A stretch of 61,472 nucleotides of DNA from Paenibacillus alginolyticus DSM 5050 = NBRC 15375 (GCF_000422905.1 NZ_AUGY01000049.1:1-61472), one strand, 5' to 3'; shown: positions 16,373 to 25,473, counted from the first letter of the stretch. Numbers and translations: made by a program. The notes: generated by a model from the letters alone, not told the origin.

Positions 16373-16408
16373 CGTTGCACACCTCCTCTAGATCTTAATA
16401 TCTTGCTA

Positions 16409-16597
16409 CTATGCTTCGATTTCTTTAACTTCTACCAAATGGCTCACTTGATTAACCATGCCTCTGATCGCAGCATTATCTTGGTGAAGAACTGTTTGGT
16501 GCATCTTGCGAAGACCAAGTGTTTTCACTGTAACGCGTTGTGTTTCAGGGCGGCCAATCAGGCTGCGTTTTAGGGTAATTTGTAATTGTTTCGCCAT
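16409..16597 (-). CDS. rpmD: 50S ribosomal protein L30
   Basis: The 62-residue L30 carries the conserved LKRSLIGRPETQRVTVKTLG motif. It lies between rpsE and rplO in the invariant spc order. Confidence 0.97.
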   Translation of the reverse strand: MAKQLQITLKRSLIGRPETQRVTVKTLGLRKMHQTVLHQDNAAIRGMVNQVSHLVEVKEIEA

Positions 16598-16608
16598 GTT
16601 TACCCCTC

Positions 16609-17106
16609 CTAACCTAATAGCTCTTGAACTGTTTTACCGCGAAGCTTTGCAACTTCTTCCGCTTTTTTCAAGCGGCTTAAGCCTTCAAGCGTTGCGTTAA
16701 CCATGTTCATGGAGTTCGATGAACCAAGGGATTTTGTCAAGATATCGCCGATACCAGCAAGTTCAAGAACTGCACGAACTGGTCCGCCTGCGATAACTCC
16801 TGTACCTTGGGAAGCTGGTTTTAGCAGAACGCGTCCTGCACCAAACTTACCTGTTACAAGGTGAGGAATCGAAGTGCCTACGATAGGAACATGAATCAAG
16901 TTCTTTTTCGCATCTTCAATACCTTTGCGGATTGCATCAGGAACTTCGGAAGCTTTACCGATTCCTGCGCCAACCCAGCCATTGCCATCGCCAACGACAA
17001 CAAGTGCGCTGAAGCTGAAACGACGTCCGCCTTTTACTACTTTAGCTACGCGATTAATATTAACAACTTTTTCTGTTAGCTCTAAAGTATTAGGATCTAC
17101 ACGCAA
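16609..17106 (-). CDS. rpsE: 30S ribosomal protein S5
   Basis: The 165-residue S5 has the double-stranded-RNA-binding S5 N domain (VNINRVAKVVKGGRRFSFSALVVVGD) and the S5 C domain. It takes part in decoding fidelity and mRNA unwinding. The start is a TTG at 17106, seven bases after AAGGAGGT, giving a length almost equal to Bacillus S5. The open frame reaches upstream to 17157 and overlaps rplR, but that extension does not match the family. Confidence 0.97.
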   Translation of the reverse strand: MRVDPNTLELTEKVVNINRVAKVVKGGRRFSFSALVVVGDGNGWVGAGIGKASEVPDAIRKGIEDAKKNLIHVPIVGTSIPHLVTGKFGAGRVLLKPASQGTGVIAGGPVRAVLELAGIGDILTKSLGSSNSMNMVNATLEGLSRLKKAEEVAKLRGKTVQELLG

Positions 17107-17134
17107 GTCTTTTACCTCCTTATATATGTTTTTC

Positions 17135-17503
17135 CTAGAATTCAAGTCCAGCTTCACGAGCTGCGTCAGCTAATGCTTGAACACGTCCATGATAAAGGTA
17201 TCCACCGCGGTCAAAAACCACTTTGTCTAAACCTTTTTCTTTCGCGCGTTGAGCGATTAATGCGCCAACTTTACGAGCAGCTTCAACGTTACCGCCATTA
17301 CCAATTTCACTTTTCAGTTCTTTATCTTGAGTCGATGCAGCAACGATTGTAACACCCGTTGTATCATCGATAAGTTGAGCATACATGTGCTTGGAAGAGC
17401 GGAATATGTTCAAGCGCGGACGAACAGTAGTACCTTCGATTTTCTTACGAACACGAAGATGTCTTTTCAAACGAGCTTTATTTTTATCGCTTTTAGTAAT
17501 CAT
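17135..17503 (-). CDS. rplR: 50S ribosomal protein L18
   Basis: The 122-residue 5S rRNA-binding protein opens MITKSDKNKARLKRHLRVRKK and ends FDRGGYLYHGRVQALADAAREAGLEF. It forms the 5S RNP with L5 and L25. Confidence 0.98.
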   Translation of the reverse strand: MITKSDKNKARLKRHLRVRKKIEGTTVRPRLNIFRSSKHMYAQLIDDTTGVTIVAASTQDKELKSEIGNGGNVEAARKVGALIAQRAKEKGLDKVVFDRGGYLYHGRVQALADAAREAGLEF

Positions 17504-17539
17504 CTATACTTACACTCCTTTCATCATCTTATGATGCGA

Positions 17540-17577
17540 GGCTTATGCTTACGTAGCAAGTTTTCACAAGAAAACTC
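17540..17577. repeat. Interspersed palindromic repeat, copy B (rplF-rplR gap)
   Basis: On the minus strand GAGTTTTC-ttgt-GAAAAC is followed by TTGCTACGTAAGCATAAGCC. It is nearly identical to copy A at 12532-12570 but in the opposite orientation. Confidence 0.65.
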
Positions 17578-17604
17578 TTAGCTATTACCCGCGATCTAAC
17601 GATC

Positions 17605-18147
17605 TTATTTCTTCTTACCAGCTTTACCTTCTTTACGAAGAATGCGTTCGCCTTCATACTTGATACCTTTACCTTTATACGGCTCTGGTTCACGTACGGA
17701 ACGAACTTTAGCTGCCATAGCGCCTACTAATTCTTTATCAATACCTTTAACGATGATCTTCGTGTTCGTAGGAACATCGAACTCAATTCCGTTTTCAGGA
17801 TTGATTTCAACTGGATGGGAGTACCCAACGTTGAGAACCAATTTGTCGCCGCTCTTGTTAGCACGGTAACCAACGCCAACTAGATCCAAAGATTTCGTGA
17901 AACCTTCCGTTACGCCACTTACCATGTTGGCAACAACACTACGTGTTGTACCATGCAGGGAACGGTGGAGCTTGTTATCGGAAGGACGCTCAACGGAAAT
18001 CTCGTTTTCTAGAACATTTACTTTCATATCTTTATGAAGTTCACGGGACAAAGAACCTTTAGGGCCTTTAACCGTGATTTGAGTATTGTCTAGTGTTACA
18101 TTTACACCACTTGGAATGGTGATTGGCTTACGACCAATACGAGACAT
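17605..18147 (-). CDS. rplF: 50S ribosomal protein L6
   Basis: The 180-residue L6 has two tandem RNA-binding repeats and the C-terminal EPEPYKGKGIKYEGERILRKEGKAGKK. It sits near the GTPase-associated centre. The start is the ATG at 18147 (MSRIGRKPI) after GGAGGT. A six-residue upstream extension is open but unsupported. Confidence 0.98.
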   Translation of the reverse strand: MSRIGRKPITIPSGVNVTLDNTQITVKGPKGSLSRELHKDMKVNVLENEISVERPSDNKLHRSLHGTTRSVVANMVSGVTEGFTKSLDLVGVGYRANKSGDKLVLNVGYSHPVEINPENGIEFDVPTNTKIIVKGIDKELVGAMAAKVRSVREPEPYKGKGIKYEGERILRKEGKAGKKK

Positions 18148-18176
18148 GTTTGCACCTCCATTCAATTACAATTGTA

Positions 18177-18575
18177 TTACCAAACGTAGCAGATAACCTC
18201 TCCGCCAGCTTTGGATTGACGAGCATCTTTATCCGTCATAACTCCTTTAGATGTGGAGATGATGGCAATCCCTAATCCGCCCAATACACGAGGGATTTCT
18301 TGTGATTTTGTATAAACGCGTAGACCTGGTTTGCTAATTCTTTTCAAACCGGAGATAACACGTTCATTGTTTGAACCGTATTTCAGGAACAAACGGATGA
18401 TACCTTGTTTGCTATCTTCAACGTACTCAGCGTCACGGATAAATCCTTCTTTTTTAAGGATTTCAGCGATTTCCCTCTTCACTTTTGATGCAGGAATTTC
18501 AACTGTTTCATGACGTACGATATTCGCATTACGAATGCGAGTTAGCATATCTGCAATTGGATCTGACATGACCAT
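18177..18575 (-). CDS. rpsH: 30S ribosomal protein S8
   Basis: The 132-residue S8 starts MVMSDPIADMLTRIRNAN and ends GGEVICYVW, the same length as in Bacillus. It is a primary 16S rRNA-binding protein and, in enterobacteria, the translational repressor of the spc operon. Whether that applies here is not visible. Confidence 0.98.
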   Translation of the reverse strand: MVMSDPIADMLTRIRNANIVRHETVEIPASKVKREIAEILKKEGFIRDAEYVEDSKQGIIRLFLKYGSNNERVISGLKRISKPGLRVYTKSQEIPRVLGGLGIAIISTSKGVMTDKDARQSKAGGEVICYVW

Positions 18576-18608
18576 TTTGTGTAAACCTCCTTCCCGAAAA
18601 TAGGGTGA

Positions 18609-18794
18609 TTACCAGCTTGCTTTTTTAACGCCAGGAATCTGACCTTTGTGTGCTAATTCGCGGAAACAAATCCGACAAATTTTGAACTTGCGAAGCACTG
18701 AATGCGGACGTCCGCAGCGCTCACAACGTGTGTATGCTTGCACTTTAAACTTCGGGGTACGTTGCTGTTTGACTTTCATCGAAGTTTTTGCCAC
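18609..18794 (-). CDS. rpsN: 30S ribosomal protein S14, zinc-binding type
   Basis: The 61-residue short S14 carries a CxxC-x12-CxxC zinc ribbon (CERCGRPHSVLRKFKICRIC). This is the zinc-dependent type. Many Firmicutes hold a second zinc-free copy elsewhere, under Zur. Confidence 0.97.
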   Translation of the reverse strand: MAKTSMKVKQQRTPKFKVQAYTRCERCGRPHSVLRKFKICRICFRELAHKGQIPGVKKASW

Positions 18795-18830
18795 TTAATA
18801 TAACACCTCCTGATAGGTACGACTGGTAAC

Positions 18831-19373
18831 CTATTTAACGAAAGGCGCTCCGAGTTGTGTTAAAAGCTCGCGAGCTTCCTCGTCGGACTTAGCCGTTGTA
18901 ACGATAACAATATCCATACCACGAACTTTATCAACTTTATCATACTCAATCTCTGGGAAAATGAGTTGTTCTTTCAGACCAAGTGTGTAGTTTCCACGGC
19001 CGTCAAAAGCCTTGTTGGAAATACCACGGAAGTCACGTACACGTGGAAGTGATACGTTGAAAAGTTTATCCAAGAAATGATACATGCGTTCGCCGCGAAG
19101 AGTTACTTTCACGCCGATTGGCATATTTTCACGAAGTTTGAAACCCGCGATCGCTTTTTTGGATTTTGTTACAACTGGTTTTTGACCAGCAATTTTTTGA
19201 AGATCTTCTACAGCAGTGTCAAGTACTTTGGAGTTCGATACAGCCTCACCAACACCCATGTTGATAACGATTTTCTCGATTTTAGGAACTTGCATGACTG
19301 TTGTGTAGTTAAACTTCTGAATTAACGCTGGAGTAATTTCGTTCAAGTAACGATCTTTCATTCTTACTGCCAT
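18831..19373 (-). CDS. rplE: 50S ribosomal protein L5
   Basis: The 180-residue 5S rRNA-binding protein has the segments VPKIEKIVINMGVGEA and GLKEQLIFPEIEYDKVDKVRGMDIV. It contacts the P-site tRNA elbow. AAAGGAGG precedes the ATG. Confidence 0.98.
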   Translation of the reverse strand: MAVRMKDRYLNEITPALIQKFNYTTVMQVPKIEKIVINMGVGEAVSNSKVLDTAVEDLQKIAGQKPVVTKSKKAIAGFKLRENMPIGVKVTLRGERMYHFLDKLFNVSLPRVRDFRGISNKAFDGRGNYTLGLKEQLIFPEIEYDKVDKVRGMDIVIVTTAKSDEEARELLTQLGAPFVK

Positions 19374-19406
19374 GACTCATTTGCCTCCTTTCCATGCTTG
19401 TTTGTA

Positions 19407-19760
19407 TTAGTCGATAACTTCGCCGGATTTTTTCGCGATACGAACTTTCGTTCCGTTATCCAATACTTTGTATCCTACGCGAGTAGGTTTGCCGCTCTTA
19501 GGATCAATTAGCATCACGTTAGAAACGTGGATTGCAGCTTCTTGATTCAAGATACCGCCTTGTGGATTTTGTTGAGATGGTTTCGCATGTTTCTTAACCA
19601 TGTTTACACCTTCTACAAGCACACGGTTTTGACGAGGATAAGCAGCGATAACGCGACCCTTCTTACCTTTGTCTTTACCAGTGATTACAAAAACCGTATC
19701 GTCTTTTTTCACGTGCAGTTTATTGTTATGAGATTCTAATCTCTTTTTTAATCTTGGCAT
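19407..19760 (-). CDS. rplX: 50S ribosomal protein L24
   Basis: The 117-residue KOW-domain protein (TVFVITGKDKGKKGRVIAAY) is an assembly initiator of the 50S subunit near the tunnel exit. It is slightly longer than the B. subtilis protein (about 103 residues), mainly at the N-terminus (MPRLKKRLESHNNK). Confidence 0.96.
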   Translation of the reverse strand: MPRLKKRLESHNNKLHVKKDDTVFVITGKDKGKKGRVIAAYPRQNRVLVEGVNMVKKHAKPSQQNPQGGILNQEAAIHVSNVMLIDPKSGKPTRVGYKVLDNGTKVRIAKKSGEVID

Positions 19761-19815
19761 TAGCTTCTACACCTCCTGAGGTTTCCCGTTAGGAAAACAA
19801 ACATCGTAACTGTTC

Positions 19816-20184
19816 TTAGATAACTTCTGGAGCCAAGGATACGATCTTCATGAAGTCTCTGTCACGAAGTTCGCGTGCAACTGGTCCAAAGATACGTGTA
19901 CCACGTGGACTTTTATCTTCTTTCACGATAACAGCCGCATTCTCATCAAATGAGATATATGATCCGTCTTTACGGCGAGCACCGCTCTTCGTACGAACGA
20001 TAACTGCTTTAACAACGTCACCTTTTTTGACAACGCCACCTGGTGTTGCTTCTTTTACTGAACAGACGATCAAATCACCAATGTGACCAACGCGACGACC
20101 AGTACCACCCAAAACGCGGATACACATTAATTGTTTCGCACCTGAGTTGTCAGCGACAGCCAAACGAGTAAATGGTTGAATCAT
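19816..20184 (-). CDS. rplN: 50S ribosomal protein L14
   Basis: The 122-residue L14 carries MIQPFTRLAVADNSGAKQLMCIRVLGG and FGPVARELRDRDFMKIVSLAPEV. It forms an inter-subunit bridge and is the docking site of the silencing factor RsfS. Confidence 0.98.
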   Translation of the reverse strand: MIQPFTRLAVADNSGAKQLMCIRVLGGTGRRVGHIGDLIVCSVKEATPGGVVKKGDVVKAVIVRTKSGARRKDGSYISFDENAAVIVKEDKSPRGTRIFGPVARELRDRDFMKIVSLAPEVI

Positions 20185-20219
20185 CGTATTCCCTCCTTTC
20201 GGGGTTCATGTCTCGATTA

Positions 20220-20483
20220 TTAGATAACAACGCCAACTTCAGTAATTTCAACCAGTCTCCAGCTTTTATCTTTGGATAACGGTCTAGTTTCACTGATTTT
20301 CACAGTGTCACCGATTTTAGCTTGGTTGTTTTCGTCATGCGCTTTGAACTTTTTCGTATATTTGATTCTCTTGTGATAGAGATCATGTTTTTTGTAAGTT
20401 TCGACAGCAACAACAATGGTTTTATCCATTTTATCGCTGACAACTTTACCGATCAGTACCTTACGATCGTTACGTTCAGCCAT
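20220..20483 (-). CDS. rpsQ: 30S ribosomal protein S17
   Basis: This 87-residue OB-fold primary rRNA-binding protein has GKVVSDKMDKTIVVAVE and GDTVKISETRPLSKDKSWRL. Confidence 0.98.
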   Translation of the reverse strand: MAERNDRKVLIGKVVSDKMDKTIVVAVETYKKHDLYHKRIKYTKKFKAHDENNQAKIGDTVKISETRPLSKDKSWRLVEITEVGVVI

Positions 20484-20510
20484 CTAAGGAACCCTCCCTT
20501 CTAGATTTGG

Positions 20511-20708
20511 TTACCCAATCCCCAATTCTCTTTCACGCAAAATAGTCTTGGCACGAGCGATCTCTTTACGCAAATCACGAATTTGAGTCGGGTTGTCCAA
20601 TTGACCAGTAGCTAGTTGAAAACGGAGGTTAAAGAGTTCTTCTTTAAAACCATTAACTTTTTGCTCAATTTCAGCAGTGGTTAAGTTCCGGAATTCACTA
20701 CCCTTCAT
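20511..20708 (-). CDS. rpmC: 50S ribosomal protein L29
   Basis: The 65-residue helical hairpin protein at the tunnel exit includes TTAEIEQKVNGFKEELFNLRFQ. The start ATG at 20708 lies inside the end of rplP (an 11-base overlap), with GGCGGTGA as ribosome-binding site. A GTG three codons upstream is possible but does not fit the family alignment. Confidence 0.96.
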   Translation of the reverse strand: MKGSEFRNLTTAEIEQKVNGFKEELFNLRFQLATGQLDNPTQIRDLRKEIARAKTILRERELGIG

Positions 20709-21132
20709 TTGCTTCACCGCCTACTTCTTCTCTTTTCACGAATTTCGTTTTGATTGGAAGCTTGTGAGCAGCAAGACGCATCGCTTCACGAGCGACCTCT
20801 TCACTTACACCAGCAAGTTCAAACAAAATTTTACCCGGTTTTACTACCGCTACCCATTTCTCAACGTTACCTTTACCACTACCCATACGGACTTCAAGCG
20901 GTTTTTGTGTAACTGGTTTAGCTGGGAAGATTTTAATCCAAACTTTACCGCCACGTTTGATGTAACGTGTCATGGCAATACGTGCTGCTTCGATTTGACG
21001 GTTGGATACCCAAGCCGGTTCTACCGCTTGCAGACCATATTCGCCAAAAGCTACTTCCGTTCCGCCTTTAGCGCGACCTTTCATGTTACCGCGGTGTTCT
21101 TTACGGTGTTTTACACGTTTAGGTACTAACAT
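20698..21132 (-). CDS. rplP: 50S ribosomal protein L16
   Basis: The 144-residue L16 opens MLVPKRVKHRKEHRGNMKGRAKGG and has the KPVTQKPLEVRMGSGKGN region near the peptidyl-transferase and A-site tRNA. It overlaps the start of rpmC. Confidence 0.98.
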   Translation of the reverse strand: MLVPKRVKHRKEHRGNMKGRAKGGTEVAFGEYGLQAVEPAWVSNRQIEAARIAMTRYIKRGGKVWIKIFPAKPVTQKPLEVRMGSGKGNVEKWVAVVKPGKILFELAGVSEEVAREAMRLAAHKLPIKTKFVKREEVGGEANEG

Positions 21133-21135
21133 GAT

Positions 21136-21798
21136 TTAAATTCCTCCTTCCGGCTGAGCCTTTTTCTTAGCTGGCGGAAGCACTTCTCCACGATAAATCC
21201 ATACTTTTACACCGATACGTCCATAAGTAGTGGCTGCTTCTGCAGTACCATAGTCGATATCCGCACGAAGCGTATGAAGTGGAACTGTTCCTTCGCTATA
21301 TCCTTCCGTACGAGCAATCTCAGCACCGCCAAGACGTCCGCTAGTTGCTACTTTAATACCTTTAGCGCCGGATCTCATAGTTCTTTGCATAGCTTGTTTC
21401 ATAGCACGACGGAATGAAACACGACGTTCCAATTGAAGTGCGATAGCTTCAGCTACGAGAATTGCATCAAGATCTGGGCTTTTGATTTCAGAAATGTTGA
21501 TGTGAACTTTTTTATTGGACATACCAGCGATGTAGTTGCGAATAACTTCAACTTCAGCTCCGCCTTTACCAATAACCATTCCTGGTTTAGCAGTATGAAT
21601 CGTAACGTTCACACGGTTAGCCGCGCGCTCGATATCGATATGGGAAACTGCTGAGTCTTTAAGTTTATTTTTTAAGTATTCGCGGATTTTGACGTCTTCA
21701 AGCAACAGAGTTCCGAAATCTTTCTCTGCGAACCATTTGGACTCCCAATCACGAATAATACCAATTCTAAAGCCTACCGGGTTTACTTTCTGACCCAC
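21136..21798 (-). CDS. rpsC: 30S ribosomal protein S3
   Basis: The 220-residue S3 has a KH domain (GMVIGKGGAEVEVIRNYI, with the GxxG loop) and the C-terminal domain GAEIARTEGYSEGTVPLHTLRADIDYG. It lines the mRNA entry channel and has helicase activity. It precedes rplP by three bases. Confidence 0.98.
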   Translation of the reverse strand: MGQKVNPVGFRIGIIRDWESKWFAEKDFGTLLLEDVKIREYLKNKLKDSAVSHIDIERAANRVNVTIHTAKPGMVIGKGGAEVEVIRNYIAGMSNKKVHINISEIKSPDLDAILVAEAIALQLERRVSFRRAMKQAMQRTMRSGAKGIKVATSGRLGGAEIARTEGYSEGTVPLHTLRADIDYGTAEAATTYGRIGVKVWIYRGEVLPPAKKKAQPEGGI

Positions 21799-21811
21799 AC
21801 GTTATCCCTCC

Positions 21812-22144
21812 TTATTTTTCAGATACCACGATTGTGATGTGGCTGGTACGTTTTTTGATCGCGCTAGCGCGGCCCATTGCACGTTGTTGGAACCTTTTCA
21901 TTGTAGGTCCTTGGTTAACAAACGTCTCAGATACCACTAATTTATTAGGATCTAATGAATAGTTATGCTCTGCATTGGCAATTGCGGAATTCAATAGTTT
22001 CTCCAGGATTGGAGAAGCTGCTTTAGGTGTGTGACGCAGAATCGCAATCGCTTCGCCTACCGCTTTTCCCCGAATCAAGTCAACAACTAGCTTTGCTTTA
22101 CGAGGAGCAATCCGAGCGTGGTTCAATATTGCTTTAGCTTGCAT
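21812..22144 (-). CDS. rplV: 50S ribosomal protein L22
   Basis: The 110-residue L22 has a complete beta-hairpin loop (GPTMKRFQQRAMGRASAIKKRTSHI) that lines the exit tunnel, where macrolide-resistance changes can occur. None is apparent by eye. Confidence 0.98.
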   Translation of the reverse strand: MQAKAILNHARIAPRKAKLVVDLIRGKAVGEAIAILRHTPKAASPILEKLLNSAIANAEHNYSLDPNKLVVSETFVNQGPTMKRFQQRAMGRASAIKKRTSHITIVVSEK

Positions 22145-22174
22145 GGTAGTACCTCCTCTCGGTTAAAAATGAAA

Positions 22175-22453
22175 TTAACGTTTTCCGGTTTTCTTGTCGT
22201 CATCATGACCTTTGTAAGTACGAGTTGGTGCAAATTCACCAAGCTTGTGTCCAACCATATCTTCGGTTACATACACAGGCACGTGTTTTCTTCCATCATA
22301 TACTCCGAAAGTGTGACCAACGAATTGCGGGTAAATCGTAGAACGACGGGACCACGTTTTGATAACCAGTTTTTTGCTGGAAGTGTTCAAGTCTTCTACT
22401 TTTTTCAGTAAGTATCCATCAATAAATGGACCCTTCTTTAAGCTGCGACCCAT
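22175..22453 (-). CDS. rpsS: 30S ribosomal protein S19
   Basis: The 92-residue head protein starts MGRSLKKGPFIDGYLLKKVE and has the KLGEFAPTRTYKGH tail. It is preceded by GGGAGGA. Confidence 0.98.
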   Translation of the reverse strand: MGRSLKKGPFIDGYLLKKVEDLNTSSKKLVIKTWSRRSTIYPQFVGHTFGVYDGRKHVPVYVTEDMVGHKLGEFAPTRTYKGHDDDKKTGKR

Positions 22454-22537
22454 GGGTGTTCCTCCCTTCCTTGAACCTCAAGAGAATTCATATATCCGTG
22501 ATAAATTGAAACATTTATTCGATTCACTTTATCGTGA

Positions 22538-23368
22538 TTACTTCGTACGGCGACGTACAATGTATTTATCGGATGCTTTGCCTTTTTTACGAGTTTTGAA
22601 ACCAAGCGTCGGTTTACCCCATGGTGACATAGGTGATTTACGTCCGATTGGTGCGCGTCCTTCACCACCACCGTGTGGGTGATCATTCGGGTTCATAACA
22701 ACCCCACGAACTTGTGGACGATTGCCTTTCCAACGATTACGTCCTGCTTTACCGATTTTCACTAGCTCGTGATCTTCGTTACCAACAGAGCCGATTGTTG
22801 CGCGGCAAACTTTAAGTACTTTACGAACTTCACCAGATGAAAGGCGAATGGTTACGTAAGTTTCTTCTTTACCAAGAAGTTGAGCTTCCGTACCGGCAGC
22901 GCGCACTAATTGTGCACCTTTACCAGGCTTCAACTCGATGTTGTGGATAACTGTACCAACTGGAATGTTTTCCAATGGAAGAGCGTTACCTACTTTGATA
23001 TCTGCTTGTGGTCCAGAAACGATACGATCGTCCACTTTAAGACCTTTAGGAGCGATGATGTATTTTTTCTCGCCATCTGCATAATGAATCAATGCGATGT
23101 TTGCGGAACGGTTAGGATCGTACTCAACTGTAGCAACGCGTCCTGGTATTCCATCTTTAGTACGTTTAAAATCGATGATACGGTATTTACGTTTGTGTCC
23201 ACCACCATGGTGACGAACCGTAATTTTACCTTGGTTGTTACGACCAGCATGCTTGAACAAAGGAGCAAGCAATGATTTCTCCGGTGTTGATGTTGTGATT
23301 TCTTCAAAAGTAGAAACCGACATCGCACGTCGAGCTGGTGAGGTTGGTTTATATTTTTTAATTGGCAC
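22538..23368 (-). CDS. rplB: 50S ribosomal protein L2
   Basis: The 276-residue L2 has the OB and SH3-like rRNA-binding domains and the highly conserved GVVMNPNDHPHGGGEGRAPIG loop near the peptidyl-transferase centre. It helps to associate the subunits. Confidence 0.98.
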   Translation of the reverse strand: MPIKKYKPTSPARRAMSVSTFEEITTSTPEKSLLAPLFKHAGRNNQGKITVRHHGGGHKRKYRIIDFKRTKDGIPGRVATVEYDPNRSANIALIHYADGEKKYIIAPKGLKVDDRIVSGPQADIKVGNALPLENIPVGTVIHNIELKPGKGAQLVRAAGTEAQLLGKEETYVTIRLSSGEVRKVLKVCRATIGSVGNEDHELVKIGKAGRNRWKGNRPQVRGVVMNPNDHPHGGGEGRAPIGRKSPMSPWGKPTLGFKTRKKGKASDKYIVRRRTK

Positions 23369-23398
23369 TCTGATTTCCTCCTTACTTCAAGAAATGGG

Positions 23399-23689
23399 TT
23401 ATACCGATTCAAAGAATTCCAATTCTTTGCTTTCTGCGCTTAGGGACACGATAGCTTTCTTCCAAATGGAAGTGTAACCAGAGTGTTTGCCATAACGTTT
23501 AGGCTTAGCTGGCATTCTCAATGTGTTTACATTTGTAACTTTTACTTTGAAAATAGCTTCAATAGCTTGTTTAATTTCTGTTTTGTTAGCGCGAAGATCC
23601 ACTTCAAAAACATACTTTTTGTTAGCCATTAGGTCGCTTGTACGCTCAGTGATGATCGGGCGCTTGATAATGTCGCGTGGATTTTTCAT
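23399..23689 (-). CDS. rplW: 50S ribosomal protein L23
   Basis: The 96-residue L23 starts MKNPRDIIKRPIITERTSDLM. It forms the docking site for trigger factor and SRP at the tunnel exit. Its ATG overlaps the rplD stop codon by four bases. Confidence 0.98.
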   Translation of the reverse strand: MKNPRDIIKRPIITERTSDLMANKKYVFEVDLRANKTEIKQAIEAIFKVKVTNVNTLRMPAKPKRYGKHSGYTSIWKKAIVSLSAESKELEFFESV

Positions 23690-24312
23690 TGTGCAAGCAC
23701 CTCCTCAACTTTCTGTACAGCTTCTTGTGTAATGATCAATTTGTCATACAACATGACATCAAGAACATTAACTCCATCAGCAGCAACAAATTTCACACCT
23801 GGAATATTACGAGCAGATAAAGCAACATTGGAGTCGTTAGCAACGCCTACAACTAATACTTTACGGTCTACTTTCAGGTTGTTCAAAATAGCTACGAAGT
23901 CTTTCGTTTTTGGAGCGTTCAATTGAAGCTGATCCAATACGATCAAGTTGTTATCGATAAGTTTCGAGGACAAAGCGGATTTGATCGCTAAGCGACGAAC
24001 TTTTCTAGGTAATTTGAAACCATAGCTGCGAGGTGTCGGTCCGAATACGGTACCGCCGCCTTTCCACTGTGGAGCACGAATACTACCTTGACGCGCACGA
24101 CCTGTACCTTTTTGTTTCCAAGGTTTACGACCACCGCCGCGAACTTCCGAACGACCTTTTGTTTTGTGTGTCCCTTGACGCACAGCTGCTTGTTGCAAAA
24201 GAACAGCTTCGTGAATCGCGTGAACGTGAGGCTCAATTCCGAAAACAACGTCAGACAGTTCAACTTCTCCTACCTGAGCACCTGTTACATTATATAAAGC
24301 TACTTTTGGCAT
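23686..24312 (-). CDS. rplD: 50S ribosomal protein L4
   Basis: The 208-residue L4 has the tunnel loop GGGRKPWKQKGTGRARQGS intact. L4 is a macrolide contact and, in some bacteria, the S10-operon repressor. GTVFGPTPRSYGFKLPRKVRRLA is also typical. Confidence 0.98.
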   Translation of the reverse strand: MPKVALYNVTGAQVGEVELSDVVFGIEPHVHAIHEAVLLQQAAVRQGTHKTKGRSEVRGGGRKPWKQKGTGRARQGSIRAPQWKGGGTVFGPTPRSYGFKLPRKVRRLAIKSALSSKLIDNNLIVLDQLQLNAPKTKDFVAILNNLKVDRKVLVVGVANDSNVALSARNIPGVKFVAADGVNVLDVMLYDKLIITQEAVQKVEEVLAQ

Positions 24313-24328
24313 CTGTCTTCCTCCTTTC

Positions 24329-24952
24329 TTACTTTTTCACAGCAGACTTCACGCTAACGTAGCTGTTTTTAGGGCCCGGAATGGAACCTTTAACTAGCAA
24401 TACATTACGTTCAGCATCTACTTTAATGATTTGCAGGTTTTGCAAAGTTACTGTTTCGTTACCCATGTGCCCTGGCAATTTCTTACCTTTAGGAACGCGG
24501 TTTGCTTGAATGGAACCCATGGAACCCGGTCCGCGGTGATAACGTGATCCGTGAGCCATCGGGCCTGTGGATTGGTTATGTCTTTTGATGTTACCTTGGA
24601 AACCTTTACCTTTGGAAGTACCCGTTACATCAACGAATTCGCCCTCTGTAAACAGATCTGCTTTCAGTTCTTGACCAACTTCATAGTCACCCAACTGAAT
24701 GCCACGAATTTCTTTAACGTAGCGCTTAGGCGTTGCCCCTGCTTTTTTCGCATGGCCAAGCTCTGGTTTAATGATTCTGCTAGCTTTCACATCATCAAAA
24801 CCGATTTGGATTGACTCATATCCGTCGTTATCCACATCTTTCTTTTGCAGTACCACACATGGTCCCGCTTGAATGACAGTTACCGGAACTACATTACCCT
24901 CCGGAGTAAACAACTGTGTCATCCCAAGTTTTTTTCCTAAGATACCTTTCAT
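24329..24952 (-). CDS. rplC: 50S ribosomal protein L3
   Basis: The 207-residue L3 starts MKGILGKKLGMTQLF and has the long loop around SHGSRYHRGPGSMG that reaches the peptidyl-transferase centre. The start is the ATG at 24952, six bases after GAGGTG. An in-frame GTG three codons earlier lies within that site. Confidence 0.98.
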   Translation of the reverse strand: MKGILGKKLGMTQLFTPEGNVVPVTVIQAGPCVVLQKKDVDNDGYESIQIGFDDVKASRIIKPELGHAKKAGATPKRYVKEIRGIQLGDYEVGQELKADLFTEGEFVDVTGTSKGKGFQGNIKRHNQSTGPMAHGSRYHRGPGSMGSIQANRVPKGKKLPGHMGNETVTLQNLQIIKVDAERNVLLVKGSIPGPKNSYVSVKSAVKK

Positions 24953-24997
24953 CGTTGACACCTCATTTCCTTCCTAAACGTTCATTCTATAGTTGTT

Positions 24998-25306
24998 TTA
25001 CAGTTTGATCTCGATGTCAACGCCAGACGGTAAGTCTAGACGCATCAAAGCATCAACTGTTTGTGGTGTTGGATTCACAATATCGATAAGACGCTTATGC
25101 GTACGCATTTCGAATTGCTCACGCGAATCCTTGTACTTGTGCACCGCACGAAGAATCGTGATGATTTGCTTCTCTGTCGGAAGCGGAATCGGACCGGATA
25201 CACCTGCACCGGAACGCTTGGCAGTTTCCACGATTTTCTCAGCTGATTGATCAATAATTCTGTGATCATAAGCTTTCAAACGGATACGAATTTTTTGCTT
25301 TGCCAT
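24998..25306 (-). CDS. rpsJ: 30S ribosomal protein S10 (NusE)
   Basis: The 102-residue protein starts MAKQKIRIRLKAYDHRIIDQSA, after GGAGGG. Besides its place in the 30S head, S10 is NusE and couples transcription to antitermination with NusB and NusG. The frame is open 99 bases further upstream, through the operon leader, without family similarity. It is the first gene of the S10-spc-alpha cluster. Confidence 0.98.
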   Translation of the reverse strand: MAKQKIRIRLKAYDHRIIDQSAEKIVETAKRSGAGVSGPIPLPTEKQIITILRAVHKYKDSREQFEMRTHKRLIDIVNPTPQTVDALMRLDLPSGVDIEIKL

Positions 25307-25444
25307 ATAAGTCCCTCCTTCTATCGCCCAATTTAGTATCGGACATACTCCGCGAAAATTCTCCAACATCCTTCCCCATGGCAAAGGGGCCAGGTGTGTC
25401 GGCAACCTTTCGCATCATCGCAACGTCACAGACCAACGTTTTAT

Positions 25445-25473
25445 ATTATATAAAATTTGAAAACGAAAAGCAA
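25445..25473 (-). promoter_or_regulatory. S10 operon promoter (sigma-A)
   Basis: On the minus strand TTGCTT (25468-25473) and a perfect TATAAT (25445-25450) have a 17-base spacer, directly after the tuf terminator. The leader to rpsJ is about 130 bases. I see no clear attenuator in it. Confidence 0.8.

Noticed and set aside
20698..20708. rplP/rpmC overlap as a sign of sequence error
   Set aside because: An 11-base overlap with the L29 start inside L16 fits the family alignment on both sides.
23686..23689. Possible frameshift between rplD and rplW
   Set aside because: The four-base ATGA overlap is the normal coupled arrangement, and both proteins are full length.
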